From Apodemus sylvaticus (taxonomy: Eukaryota > Chordata > Mammalia > Rodentia > Muridae), in NCBI RefSeq assembly GCF_947179515.1, contig NC_067483.1, positions 86,572,335-86,636,334 of the forward strand: 64,000 bases of DNA. The letters run 5' to 3'. The notes beneath the pieces were generated by a model, which was not told where the DNA came from, did not search any database, and saw nothing but the letters and a program-made list of their open reading frames with translations. This document shows, in pieces, positions 1 to 11,554 of the stretch. Every line of letters starts with the position of its first letter. The stretch's first letter is position 1. A program made the position numbers and the translations under genes.

Positions 1-14
1 TGAGTGAAAACATT

Positions 15-49
15 AAAAAAAAAAGAAAAGAAAAAGAAAAAGAAAAAGA
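15..49. repeat. A-rich simple repeat (AAAAAG)n
   Basis: Short run of A tracts broken by single G residues at the left edge. It could be the eroded tail of a retroposon whose body lies outside the window. Confidence 0.8.
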
Positions 50-2150
50 TTTCCAGATCTTAAAGAAAAAAGTCAAGCCACCCTTGAGCGGACAATGCAG
101 GAGTTCAGAGAGAAGCGTCTCCCCTGGCGCCTGGATGGGAAGCACGTGTGAGCTCTGGCACCCTTAAAATTTATGGTGAGATTCGAAGGACTGGACCTTA
201 ACCTTTGAAAATGATCAAATAGAACTTTCTGCACAAAGAGAGACTTTGATACTATTTGTCTCCCTTCAAGTTTTTTGCTTTCTCCCTGGGGGTGTGTCGT
301 TAGCTATGGTCAGGGAATTCTCCAGCATCTATTTCCCTCCAGCCTGGTAGGCACAGCTCACTGCAATGTCTTCTCACAGGAGATTATTTGTTAGTTTAAA
401 ACACAAAATCCTGGTATGGTCCCTCTTTGAGATTTTTTTAAAGATAATATAGAACTGCAACTTTAATAGCAATGTTAACTTTTAATTTTAGTTAAAACAG
501 CCTATTTACAATTAAGTAAAAGTGGCAGATTGTCTCCATTTCTTATCAAACAGGAAACAGCCAAGGTGCCTATGTGCTGGCAGAACGAGACAATCAAGGA
601 TGGTTCGTAAGTTAAATACTGTATCAAAGAAACGAATATCAGAATATTAGCGAGGAATTTTGGCTTAGTGCTTTCTAAAATTAATCTTCTTGCAAGGCTG
701 TCTAATTCATATGCAATTCATGTCCTTGACACATCCCAGGTCCTGGGGGAAATGCGCACAGCTCGCAAACTGTTCTCAGTAAGGACAGTGCCAGTGCACA
801 CACACTCCGTGAGATGAGTGTGACCTCAGTGCTCTGCCGAGCGCTAGTCTGCTCAGAGGCAGCTAGCTGCCTTTACTTCTTTTGTAGTTGGGCCCTTGGA
901 TCTTTCCCTACATGAATATTTAAATAACCGGGTCCTGCAAGAAGACAGGTGACCTGCAGTACACATGACCTTTGCCCCCAAGCCTACAGAAAAGAAGGAC
1001 TTGACACAGAAGGTCCCTCAGAGACAAGTCTTCCTTTACTTCTGTTTTTCAGAACATGACAACTATTCCGAGCCCTTTACCCCAGGGTGGGAGGGGCACT
1101 CTGTACCTGTATCCAATGCACACTGCAAATGGATTTTTGTCAATGAGAATCAAGACATGAAAAGGAAATGACTGACTGATTACATCAGATTGACCATCTT
1201 CCCTGAGAGCCAGCCTGGCCAGCGCTGAACACACTGAATTCACAACAGAACATCTACTCGTGGCATCTAAAAAAAACCATCTGAGGAGCTCAAAAGACCA
1301 AATCTGAGACCTGTAGCCAGATGCCCACAGCAGATATTTTTTTTTAATTTTTGACTTTTTGTCTTAAAAACTACATCATCTTTTCTTTTGTCTAAGGCCT
1401 TCAGTGTGTGGGTGTTAATGACATCTCACATATATGAGCGAGTTCTCTGTGCAAATGGACAGATGCTTGTCAGATGTTCTTGCTTATTCTGAAGGATATG
1501 ATCTCAGGAGCCTTTTGAAAGCAGCTAGTGGGGGAGGGGGGGCAAAGAAATCACAGTTGTTAAAAACTTCAAACTCCTGAATAATGATAGTTCAGATATG
1601 TGGTGTGACGGAGCTGTCTTGGCTGCAAGGAAGCAGGCGTCGACAAGTAGAACAGTTCGCTCCTGGTGAGAAAGGACCAGGACAAGAATGGAAAGAAGAG
1701 AACAGACAAATGTTTCAACTTGAAACTTATCCTTTTACTTCAGCCAGGGAGCCTAGCCAGGTATTCCTAAGCCTAGAAGGTGTACGACACTGGATAGATT
1801 CAGGCAACCCAGCTCTTATCCCAAGCCCCTCAGTAGACAGAACTCCTTTACATCTTAGGGAGAAAACTTGGAGAATCGAGAGTAACTTTGACTCACAGTC
1901 ATCTACCATTTGAACATGGCTCCTGAGGAAGTGCCTTGCTGGCCCCAGTGCAGAGTATATTCCCAGGGCTCTGGAGCGCTGCTAGCTCAGCAGGTCTCCA
2001 TCTTGATTACAACATGAGTTGCTGGGCCCAGATTGCAGCGACTCTGATGGGTATGTCTGAAGCAGAGGTGGATCATTTGCTTCTCAAACAAATTCCCAGG
2101 GCTACTGATTGGAGGATGGTCCACACCAAATCTTTTCTCACTCTACACTG
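50..2150. other. unique sequence, no gene recognised
   Basis: About 2.1 kb of mixed-composition DNA without a repeat I can name. The open frames inside it (up to about 109 codons near 1584-1913) lack recognisable domains, are not bounded by convincing splice sites as a set, and look like chance frames. There is a T-rich stretch near 1337-1375 and a G run near 1531-1542. Confidence 0.6.
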
Positions 2151-3230
2151 AGTCTCTCCCTTTGCATCCCTCTCTTCTCTAAGCACAGAAACAAGGTTGA
2201 ATGTCTACCATCTTAAAATACCAACCAGACTCCCCATGGTCTTTATTGGGAATGGATACAGTACCTTTCCCTGTTTTTCTGTCCACACCCAACTTCTTAT
2301 GAGGAGGTTCACCTCTTTCTGTCTTTGAAAGGAGGTTCTGTCTTTGCCATGAACCTCTCCTTGCTCAAGTAGCGCAACCAACTACTTGAATGTCATATAT
2401 TCTATGATCCTGTAGACTAGTAGTTTCCAGGCCAATGGATACTTTCGAAGACCCTATTTCTTGGGTTTTCTATAATGGCTGGCATTTTTCTCCTGTCTGC
2501 ACACCGCTCCCTTCCATCAGGTTTTACATCTGCTTTCTACCCCAGGGGCTCCTCCTACCCATCTCAGTAGCCCCCTTGAGTCTTTTTATAACGGGATATA
2601 TGCGGAGTCTGCTATCCCCTAAAGTGTTGGCATTCCTTCAAGCCCTATCCTTCTTCCTCTTCTCACACTGTGTGTTTTACCTGAAACTTCTAATGCATTC
2701 CTGTATTCCAACTCTAGTCTGTGCCCAGATGCCTCTTAAACCCAGACTTCTCTCAAAGTTCCAATGCATATACTAGTCACAATTAAGACAATTTATCTGT
2801 GAGGCAGGCATGCTAAAAACAAAAACAAACAAACAAACAAAAAAAACCCCACCCATATCGAATTTATGACCTCACTCACGTCTCCTTCCTTTGCTGTCTA
2901 CTAACAAAAAGGCTTCTCTGATTATTCACAGAAGCCAGTCTTCCCAAATCCCATCCAAGTCACCCCAACATGTACCTAAAATGCGTCCCTTTGTTCTTAC
3001 CTCTATGGCCACTGCTCCAATGTGAACCAATAGCCGCTCATCGGGACCAGTGCGATGTCCATGCAATGTGATACCTGCATCTGAGCCTATTCTAGGCTCC
3101 ATCTACTTAATCTCTATACGGTAGACAGAGCAGCATTGCAATTCCAATTCCTCCAGAAAAATTCGAAAATGGCTCCCCACTGTTACTGAACTAAGTTTTC
3201 AACTCTAGTGCATGTTGTAGTTCTCTTCCT
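2151..3230 (+). mobile_element. possible ancient L2-like LINE remnant
   Basis: C/T-rich sequence with phrases that resemble the ORF2 3' half of L2, especially the 'aatggctccccactg'-like stretch near 3168-3182 preceded by a 'gacagagcagc' phrase. The match is weak and recalled, so family and limits are uncertain. A (CAAA)n tract interrupts it at 2815-2846. Confidence 0.3.
2815..2846. repeat. (CAAA)n simple repeat
   Basis: Tandem CAAA units run into a poly-A stretch. It may be the remains of a retroposon A-tail. Confidence 0.85.
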
Positions 3231-3948
3231 CATATTCTGAGCTCTACAACTGAGTGGATTGCATATTTAAACATATTATGGTTTCTCATATCTAAAATAT
3301 ATAGTAAATATACTATAAATGGAATACCATGTTTGTGGAAAATCATTCAGTATTAAAATCCCTCACCGGCACTCTGTTCTGTTTGTTTTTAATCTTCCTA
3401 AGACTACTGGATTCAGGCCCTGTTCGGCCTCCCCTTCTCGTTGAACCTACTTCAGCTAAGTGAAGTTCTTCTAAGCTTGCCACTACTCAGTCACAACCCC
3501 GAATCCCTAGTGTTGAGACATATCAAAGCCTCTAAACAAGGAAGGGCACCCCCTGGCAGGGTGGACAAAGTCACACAACATTTCAGAATCATTTTTAATT
3601 TTACTCCGTTTCTCCTAATTTTTAGACAACCAACATCATGTTTATTTCAGAGCAGGCTAACTCTCCAGATCATTCCTACAATACAGCCAGGAAGGAGACA
3701 TTGAAATCGTACTGGTTTGGGAATGCAATTTGCCCATGCTAACAGTATTCTTCATCATTAGAAGAAGGGAACTAAGGAACACTGGCGTTAGGGAAGTGTC
3801 CCTTTCTAAAAGACACACACTTGTTTCCTGACACTCTAATCAAAGCAGCAGCCCTGAGATGCATGTCTGTGCAGCCTTCCTGTAGCAGGCTCAAACTTCA
3901 CAGTTTGCTTCCATAATATTCCTGAGGCTGGCTGCTTTTATATACTTG
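3231..3948. other. unique sequence, nothing recognised
   Basis: AT-rich at the left (3250-3350), then mixed. The 87-codon frame near 3441-3704 has no recognisable features. Confidence 0.55.
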
Positions 3949-4342
3949 TGGTGGGCTGGTTTGATGATGCTTGCATTCTAGTGCTAAACACTGGCTCTCA
4001 AGAGACGGTTGCCTGTGACAACCAGATCCTCCTGTACGCCAAGGGATGCTATGTAAACCTTGCTCCACAATTTAACTGGCCAACACAAGGCTAGAGTTTT
4101 TTGTGATTGGGCAGTGGAGGGCATAAGGTGGGACCTGAGGATCAAGGGAAGGGGTTTGCAGGTAGAGGGAAAAGAGGAAAGGACATGGAGGTGGAGGAGG
4201 CAGCCATGAGAGGAGATGAACCATGAATGAGCGTATGGCCAGGAGAAACAGCAAGTAACAGGGACTTTATAGCTGGGAAATAAGTTAGAATAGCTCCAAA
4301 CCTGCCCAATCTAGGCTTACAGCTTGTAAATAAAATACCAGG
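3949..4342 (+). mobile_element. LTR-type rodent repeat, left part (interrupted)
   Basis: The sequence begins with TG, carries a G/A-rich central section (4130-4215) and ends in an 'aaataaaatacc' polyadenylation-like segment directly before a second, inserted LTR. Sequence after that insertion (4748 to about 4800) reads like its continuation. Rodent LTRs of the RMER/RLTR kind have this layout. The family is not identified. Confidence 0.4.
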
Positions 4343-4742
4343 TGTCTTAGTCAGGGTTTCTATTCCTGCACAAAACATCATGACCAAGAAACAAGTTGGG
4401 GAGGAAAGGGTTTATTCAGCTTACACTTCTACACTGCTGTTCATCACCAAAGGCGGTCAGGACTGGAACTCAAGCAGGTCAGGAAGCAGGAGCTGATGCA
4501 GAGGCCATGGAGGGATGTTCCTTACTGGCTTGCTTCCCCTGGCTTGCTCAGCCTGCTTTCTTATAGAACCCAAGACTAACAGCCCAGGGATGGCACCACC
4601 CACAATGGGCACTCCCCCCTTGACCACTAATAGAGAAAATGCCCCACAGCTGGATCTCATGGAGGCACTTCCTCACCTGAAGCTCCTTTCTCTGTGATAA
4701 CTCCAGCTTGTGTCAAGTTGACACACAAAACCAGCCAGTCCA
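4343..4742 (-). mobile_element. solo LTR, MaLR-like (ERVL-MaLR)
   Basis: A 400-bp element read on the minus strand: it starts TG, has the 'gtcaacttgacac' motif seen in MLT1-type MaLR LTRs, an AATAAA-type signal in 'gctgaataaaccc', and ends 'ccctgactaagaca'. Perfect 5-bp direct repeats 'ccagg' flank it at 4338-4342 and 4743-4747, the duplication size expected for ERVL-class insertion. No internal retroviral genes remain. The exact family name is not certain. Confidence 0.75.
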
Positions 4743-4747
4743 CCAGG

Positions 4748-4800
4748 GTAATATGTCTTTTATACAGGTTGGCTAGAATTATCTATTCATTTCACATATA
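4748..4800 (+). mobile_element. LTR-type rodent repeat, right part
   Basis: Probable continuation of the LTR that starts at 3949, split by the solo LTR at 4343-4742. This is inferred from position and from the polyadenylation-like segment just left of the insertion. Confidence 0.3.
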
Positions 4801-5905
4801 CTATTATAACATTGTAAATAAAATCATGCAAAATTTTAGGACCTTAAACATCTTTGTTGGCTGCTGAAACACAAAGCCTTTGGGTATTTCCCCACTGTCC
4901 TCAGAGTCCTCACTGCACACTTTCTAAGACAGAGACGGCCATCTTTGCAGCCTTGGTTCTCCCTGGGTGAAGGTGACCTGATAACACAGCTCAGCAGGCA
5001 GTGATGTGTCCTCACTGGGACAAGATGCTGAGTGTCGCAGAACTGGATATGTGTGACCCTCATCAAGCTGACCCCCAGGCCTAGTCTTGCTTTCCAGCTA
5101 TCTGACAGGGAAATGGCACCGGCGAGTACTGCAAATGTGCCTGAGAGGCGAGAGAGAAAAGTGAGCATATGTGCATTTTACATAAATGTCAGCAGACATG
5201 TTGTGGGGCAAGCTGGCTCTCTGTGGAAGAGCATACCTCATTTCAAGTTAGTCAGCACTTGTCGCCCAACAGGAAAATGCTGACAGATCCACACAGATAA
5301 GGCGAATCATGGCAGTGTGAGAAACAGCCCAGCTTTCATGATGAAACCACCTTGTGTCCATGCCTGCAAGCACAACATAGGCAAATGCTTTCGCCTCTCC
5401 CCCCCTCCCCAACCGGAAAAATCCAGATGTTCCCGTGATCTTCCACTGGAAACTTCTCAGAAGAAAATTAAAACAACATGGGGTATCCCAAGGTGGTGAG
5501 TGTCTGTCTCACCTTTTCTGTATACAGGGAAATGTTACCCTCAAAGCACACAGAATATTATTGTTCTCCAAGTCCTGGTTTAGCAATTATTGAAGAACAC
5601 TTGTATCACCGAGCTATTAAGAGAATGAGGTAAACACCTAAATATCAACTGGTGTGTGCTAGGTGTTCAGTAAACGGTGAGCTTCATTCACATCAGATGA
5701 CGTCTATTCTCTTGAAAGTTAACCATCTACCCAAGCTTCTAGAAGCACAGGCTGTCAGCTGTCTTTGGAGCACCAACCCCTTATCCACCATCGCCCTGCC
5801 CACAGAGGCAGCCATGCTAAATGGAGGAGCTGTAATGAAACCCATTGGAACATGCCAATCAACCATCCTCTGGTCCTCCTTTCCACTGTAATAGTAACAG
5901 TGAGA
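4801..5905. other. unique sequence, nothing recognised
   Basis: Mixed-composition DNA. Open frames of up to 110 codons (4836-5168, minus) show no recognisable domains and no supporting splice or poly-A context. Confidence 0.55.
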
Positions 5906-5913
5906 GTCTAGAG

Positions 5914-6118
5914 CGTGGTTCTCAACCTTCCTAATGCTGCCACCCTTTTAATACAGTTCCTCGTGTTGTGGTGACCACTAACCATAAAATTTTTCCTTGC
6001 TACTTCATGACTATAATGTTGCTACTGTTAAGAATCGTAATGTAAATATCTGATATGCAGGATGTCTGATATGTGACCTCAGTAAAAGGGATTGGGCCCC
6101 ATGGGTTGAGAACCACTG
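5914..6118 (+). mobile_element. URR1-like nonautonomous hAT DNA transposon
   Basis: The left end 'cgtggttctcaacc' is the inverse of the right end 'ggttgagaaccactg' apart from one or two bases. Near-perfect 8-bp duplications (gtctagag at 5906-5913, gtctagaa at 6119-6126) flank it, the hAT signature. The interior matches the recalled URR1 consensus, including 'ctgatatgcaggatgtctgatatg'. It encodes no transposase. Confidence 0.9.
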
Positions 6119-6126
6119 GTCTAGAA

Positions 6127-7645
6127 CAATCAGCAGATAGTGTGTCCCTCTGACCACAGAGACCAGCTCGAGAGACAAACTGGATATCTAGACTGGGTCA
6201 GTAAGAACAAACCCAAGAACCTTTTGTTGTATAACTTTCCCTGAAGAGAATGAGAGAAATGTCTGCTTTCCAGATAGAGAGGATAACATGAGACCAAGCA
6301 GAGGCTTCCACCCCGTTTCTCGTGGGTGAGCTAACATTTGCTAGGACTTCTTATAGGCATTGGCAACCCAGAGGCAGCTGCATGGCTGAAAAGTCCCATC
6401 CACTGTGGGTGACTCGTGCCCAGTGACTGCACTGCACAGTCCTGCCTGGGTGACATGATTGCAGAAGCTTAGATGGCAGAGGGGCGTTCTGAGGGTACGA
6501 TAAGTGTCATGCAGGCTTCCTGAGTCTCCTAGGCCTGCCAAGCCCCTCATCCCTCCAAGAACTCACATTAACAGGTGAAGTGGAAATTTACGGGTTCTTT
6601 GGAAAGTCCATTGGATGGTATTTTGCTGGGGCAAACACGGGACGGAACATTTAGCTGAAGTGGACACAGGTGAAGTACAAAGGCAGACTCGTGAAGAAAC
6701 GTTAGCTGAAGGAGACACAGGTGAAGAGATGTTCTGTTATAGCAACTCTATGAAAGAATGCTTGATGAGAAATCTTTGCTAACAATGCACATATATTAGT
6801 CCACCTTACAGTGCATAGCTGAGCTGCATTTGTTGGGACTCCATAGAAAAGCCAAAAAACTTCGGGTGGTGTGCTACAGCTTGTTGCTGCTTCCACTGGA
6901 CTCAGGCTGATTAGCAGAGTGATGTCAGCTGAGACAAATGCACTCGCTGAGGCAAGGCAAGTGGAGGACTCGATATATGGAGATTATAAGTAGGACTGAT
7001 GGACAGCGGCGGAGGCTGAGCGAGGCTTGCTTATAGCTGTGCAGTGCTTTGGGGTCTCACATCTTCGCTGATCTTCGCCTCCCTGAGAGAGGCACAGCCA
7101 AGAATGTCTCCTGGTGTTCCTCACTGGCCCCTCCTGATGACTCGTGAGGCCTGGTTGTCACCTCTGTTGCTATCCTGACTCTACCAAACTGGACTGCTGG
7201 TGTATCCATGAAGTGTTTATGAGCAGAATGAGCTGCCATTGATAACCTGTGAACTGAACTGTGATTTACAGACAACTCAGAGGGGAGTCTCTCCAAAGAA
7301 CGTTTCTAGACAGGTTCCCTTTCCTCTGCCCTTTCTTTCCTTTACCTCTGGTGGAGAGTGGGCTAAAAGGGAGGTGAAAGCATTTAAGAACCATCATTAG
7401 AAATAGGTTTTGAAAAAAATTAAAGTTACAAATAGGGATGGCTTGGAGCTGTTTCCTTATGACTAAGTATGACCAAGACGGACAGCAATTTGACTTACTC
7501 TAAATCCCTGGGATGGGGGCGGTGAAATGCATCCATTATGTAACTCCCACATTGGATGCCATGGCTTCTCAGGTGACTTTTAGAATTCATCCCTCTCTTA
7601 ACATTTACAACACTTAATGATGACTGTTTCCTTGGTCAAAGCACC
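6127..7645. other. unclassified sequence, possibly an old LTR-type repeat
   Basis: No gene is recognised. A 26-bp segment is repeated with about three changes at 6651-6676 and 6702-6727. A TATA-like 'gatatatgg' lies near 6972, followed by about 400 bp that read like medium-reiterated LTR sequence. I cannot name a family. Open frames on both strands (for example 7057-7296 minus) look fortuitous. Confidence 0.35.
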
Positions 7646-7845
7646 CAGCCCCGCCCCTTCCTTACCTCCAAGGCCCACCTCAAAGGCCCCCTCTGTTACA
7701 CATGCTTCCTCTCTACCCCACAGCACTTTCTGTTCCTCCCTTTGGTCCCTGGTTTCTATGTCCATTTCCTCATGTCCATCTCTTCCTACACTAGGCTGTG
7801 AGTCCCCTGGAGTCCCTATCCCAGCCCTTGGCACTACTGTTTGCA
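7646..7845 (+). mobile_element. L2 LINE 3' fragment
   Basis: The order of phrases matches an L2 3' end: a C-rich 'acctcaaaggccccctc', then 'cacagcactttctgttcctcc', then 'aggctgtgagtcccctgg' followed by 'cccttggcactactg'. It is divergent, as expected for this pre-rodent family. Long open frames across it on both strands are artefacts of the C-rich strand. Confidence 0.6.
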
Positions 7846-8486
7846 GGAAAACTGTGCAGCAGAGTAGCTTGTTGTGCATGGCCCGGGTCTAATGTGCAAC
7901 CACACGTGAAGCAGGCTTGCAATGAACAGCCTGGGGATGAACTGTGCAGGGGATGCTATGTGAGTGGTAAGTTAGACACACAGTAGGAAGATACAAGAGC
8001 AAGTGCTTGGCCATAGCTCTCTAAGTGTCCATCTGTCCCGGTTTCTCGAAGGACAAACAGAAAGACTCTCCACATTCTATGGATTTTCAATCACAAATGG
8101 AGTTGGTTGGTTTGTTTCTCCAAAAGACTGACAGTTCAACTGAGGTGTGGAGGGATCTGTGGGGCTCAAGGTAGTTGATACTCTTCTTTAATCTCCCTAA
8201 AAATATTCAGAGCTTATTGTAGAAACAATAAAGAGAACAAAAACCTAACCAAAACCTCAAGCTCTATCATACTCTGTTGTCAGGTATAAAATCTCAATGG
8301 AAACAGATGGACACTAAGAAGTCTATGGCTTAGCTGTCTTCCAACTCTAGATTCTAACATCATCCTGCATTTCCTCAGAGTGGTGCTTCTCCTAAATTTG
8401 TTGTGCTTGCTTGTTGTTTGTTTGGAAGATGTTTAGTGAGAAAACTGGTGAGAGAAACATCTTCCCTAGGTCTACTTCCCTGGAAG
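7846..8486. other. unique sequence, nothing recognised
   Basis: Mixed-composition sequence with no repeat or gene that I can support. Confidence 0.5.
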
Positions 8487-8650
8487 AGGGCTTATGGGAC
8501 TTATGGGAAGGGGGGTAACTGGGAAAGGGAAAATCATTTGGGATGTAAACAAAGAATATAGAAAATAATAAAAAAAAAGAAAAAAGAAAAAAGAAAAAAA
8601 AACTTAGTCAATGAAAAGTACAAGTAAAAAAGAAAAAAGAACTTAGTTCT
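8487..8650 (+). mobile_element. truncated L1 3' end (mouse type) with A-rich tail
   Basis: Reads 'gggacttatgggaagggg' followed by 'aaatcatttgggatgtaaac' and an A-rich tail from about 8569. This is the terminal layout of rodent L1 3' UTRs. Only the last 80 bp or so of the element is present before the tail, a strong 5' truncation. Confidence 0.75.
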
Positions 8651-8989
8651 AAGGAGAAAGGACCCATCTTTCTGGTTTGTGTTCTTTCCCTTACACAAAG
8701 AAAAGCAACATCAGAAGTATTCTCTTAATCAATTCTCCCCAAGTTACCTAAGCAGATAAGGTGGATACTGCAGGCCCCTCAGAAGCCCCACAGAATATAA
8801 GCCAATGGTCAACATCCCATGGCATGCGCTTTAGGAGACTCTACAACTCAGTCAGCCTTCCTCACCTATCTGGGAGTATCAAAAACCAGACGCGGGAGCT
8901 GAGGATCGTGCCATGCCCTGGCCCCGGGGGTAGGGCATACACAGAAGAGGAGCCAGCAGCTAGAGACTAACCCCACCCAGCCACGCCCT
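8651..8989. other. unclassified sequence
   Basis: No recognised repeat. Short open frames on both strands continue into the GC-rich block to the right. Confidence 0.45.
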
Positions 8990-9470
8990 GCTGGGGCCTG
9001 GATGATGTCTGTGGCACATGTTACCACCAAGAACCACCTGGGTAACTGTGGTCTATGTGGCAGCCTCGGGTCAAAGTCTGTGGGCTGTGCTGCCCCAGGG
9101 GCCATGTTGCTATAGGTGGCCTGAGCTGCCACCTGAGACCATGGTGATCTCTGGGTCCTTGCTGCCACTCTGGGTCATGTCTGGGTCTAGGTCCAAAGTC
9201 CTACTGCAGCCAGTGTCTTTGGTAAAGACAGTGGTCTGAGTTACCACCAAAATCCACACAGATGTCCATGGTCCAGGTGGCCTCTGGGGCCCTTGTCTGG
9301 GTCCCTGGTCTACAGTTCTGGGAGGCCATGTTTTTGGTCTGTGCTGTGACCAGAAACTGAATGGAGAGCCATGATCTGTCCTCTGCTGACCATGAAGAGC
9401 GAGGAGGTACAATCTCTGAAGATGCAAGGTTGGGAGGGAGAAACATGGAAGGCTTCTATGACAGGCCCTA
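8990..9470. repeat. GC-rich block of degenerate repeated phrases
   Basis: Phrases such as 'gtctgggtc', 'ggccatgt', 'tgtggtct' and 'gttaccaccaa' recur at irregular spacing, for example 'gttaccaccaa' near 9019 and 9240. It resembles GC-rich 5' regions of Lx-type L1 elements, but that link is weak recall. The minus strand stays open for 123 codons (9110-9481), which I attribute to composition. Confidence 0.35.
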
Positions 9471-9536
9471 CCCACTGCCAAAGTATCAGCCTAGACCGGA
9501 AGCCACTGAAGAAACTCTTAAAAAGTGTGTCAGAAA

Positions 9537-9718
9537 GGGAGTTGGAGAGATGGCTCTGTGGTTAAGAGTACTGACTGTTCTTCTAGAGGTCCTGAGTTCA
9601 ATTCCCACAACCACTTGGTAGCTCACAAACACCTGTAATTGGATCGGATGCCCTCTTCTGGTGTGTCTGAAGACAACTACAGTGTACGCATATAAATACA
9701 ATTTTAAAAAAAAAAAAA
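9537..9718 (+). mobile_element. B2 SINE
   Basis: Full-length tRNA-derived SINE: A-box region 'gagatggctctgtggttaag', B-box region 'gagttcaattcccac', the mouse-type 3' half 'ggtgtgtctgaagacaact' and a poly-A tail ending at 9718. Some mismatches to consensus indicate moderate age. Confidence 0.92.
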
Positions 9719-10446
9719 GTATGTCAAAAAACCAAAGAGTAGCTCTCCACAACTGATGGGTTTGGGCTGAGGTATAGAGAGGGAAGGGCCCAGTTCTATT
9801 TAAGGGGTAGGCCACTAAGAATTTGACCATGCTCCAGCAGGTATACGGATATCACAAAATGGACTTTCACCCCCATTTTATTTATTTATTTAATTTTTAC
9901 TTCTTTTGGGAGGCAAGTGGGAAGAAATGGAAGAACTGTGAAGGGATTAAGATCAAACTATATGATGTGAAAGTCGCAGAGAAGCAATAAAAATGTTATA
10001 TACAAAAAATATACCCGCATACACACATACCACACGCACTTGGGGCACACAAACACACATACACAGTGAATGAGCACTGGGCAGTCAGGTTGCTGACTAG
10101 ACTGCTGTCAGAGGGCACACGGGAGGTTAGCTTCCTGGGTCGCATGTTTTTCCCCCATCTCGTCTTCTGCAATGGACATTTTTTTTCCTGATATTTCCTG
10201 GAGCCAAGTGCTTGGAGTTTCTTTCTTGTCACATGGTCACCTCCCACATTTGAGTCACAAACATCCACAGGCAGCTCTGGGCTTGTTTCAAAAACAGGGA
10301 AGATCCTGGTTGGCAAGTCAAGATTGCGGCCTTGGCTGAGAACATGGACCACTTAGTTCACCTGTCACCTCCCCTTACACCGGGTAGGTTAAACTAATGG
10401 GAGGGCCTCTGAGTGTGAGAGGAAAAAACAGGAGAAAACTTTAAAA
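9719..10446. other. unique sequence with small AT and CA tracts
   Basis: Contains a (TTTA)n tract at 9875-9899 and a CA-rich segment near 10016-10065. No gene recognised; the 118-codon minus frame (9996-10352) runs through the CA-rich part and is not convincing. Confidence 0.5.
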
Positions 10447-10580
10447 CTAGGCAAGTGCATGCACTTAGAAAACTGAGGCAGGGGGATTGCTGTGTATTGG
10501 AGGCTAGCCTGGGCAACATAGTGAGTTTCAGGCCAGTATGAGCTATATAATGAAACCCCATCTCAAACAAAACAAAATAC
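10447..10580 (+). mobile_element. B1/PB1-type SINE, diverged
   Basis: 7SL-derived pattern: 'aactgaggcagggggattgc', 'agcctgggcaacatag', 'ccccatctcaaacaaaac' in the right order, ending in an A-rich tail. Divergence suggests an old B1F/PB1-type copy. Confidence 0.75.
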
Positions 10581-11554
10581 TTTAAAAAAAATCCACAGGT
10601 AAAGTTTCAACCTTGAAAATTTAAATTATTAGAAAGCCTGAAGAAATTAAACAAAAGAAAGCATTTATCTAAATGTTCCTATTCCTCACTAATCAAATGC
10701 CCATGCTTAGTAACTCCACATCACGGAAGGCCCACTCTCTCTTTGAGAAACTGCTGGAGGTCTCTGACAAGAGCTACCATTTCTTGGCTGGCAGTGCACT
10801 TCAGCTTGTATAATCACATCTCATCTCAGCTGTGAATCAATAGCAGGAGGGACCGCTTTCCCTGAGGAAAACCAAGTTGCAAACTGGGGCAGGGCTATGT
10901 GGGAGGTCTGCCTGTCAAGTGCTTCCTCCTGGCCTCTCAGCCATGCAGAGGGTGTGTGTGAACAATCCCCATCCCTTCTGCAGAAGGTCAGCACCTCCAG
11001 CTCCAGGAAGGAAGTAGAGACTCAGGAAGCTGAATGGTGGGACACGGAAAGAAGCCCACGGTAAGGGCTGAGGAGAGAAGAGGCCTTGCCCATTGAAGAA
11101 CAATCAGAAGAGCTGGGTAGTGGCCAGCCACGCCCACATGTGCCTGCAAGCTCCAAGCCACCCTGCTAAGCTGCCAGTCTGTCTCTGGCAGGCACTCCAG
11201 CAAAGGGTCATGCACAGGCACTAGCTGGCAATGCCCGGAAGACTGAACACTCCTTGATCCTGTCTGTAAGGTCTGACATCGAGAGCATCTATAGACAAGA
11301 AAAATCCACAGCATGGCATTCCTCCAGGGAAAATGTTATGCTGGGCTGGGGCCAGGCCTGCAACACCTGTGAGCAAGTAGATTCCAGAGTGAGGAGTCAT
11401 GGGCTGGCCCCTCGGAGGCCTGGCTCAGCCGCTGTTGAAGTGACATCCATCCATCCCTCACCTGCCTTTGGGAAAGGCAAGGAGATCACTGACTCTCAGT
11501 CAAAAGCACAGCATGACCGGCCTGGCTCCTACAAGGGCACGGTTCTTATGTTAT
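10581..11554. other. unique sequence, nothing recognised
   Basis: Mixed DNA. Open frames of 108 codons (10988-11314, minus) and 128 codons (11254-11640, plus) have no recognisable motifs. The latter ends inside an ancient L1, which argues against a real gene. Confidence 0.5.

Noticed and set aside
541..610. Exon-like segment preceded by a pyrimidine-rich 'tttcttatcaaacag' and followed by 'ggatggttcgtaag'
   Set aside because: Splice-like ends alone are common by chance; no adjacent exon, no known protein and no conservation evidence.
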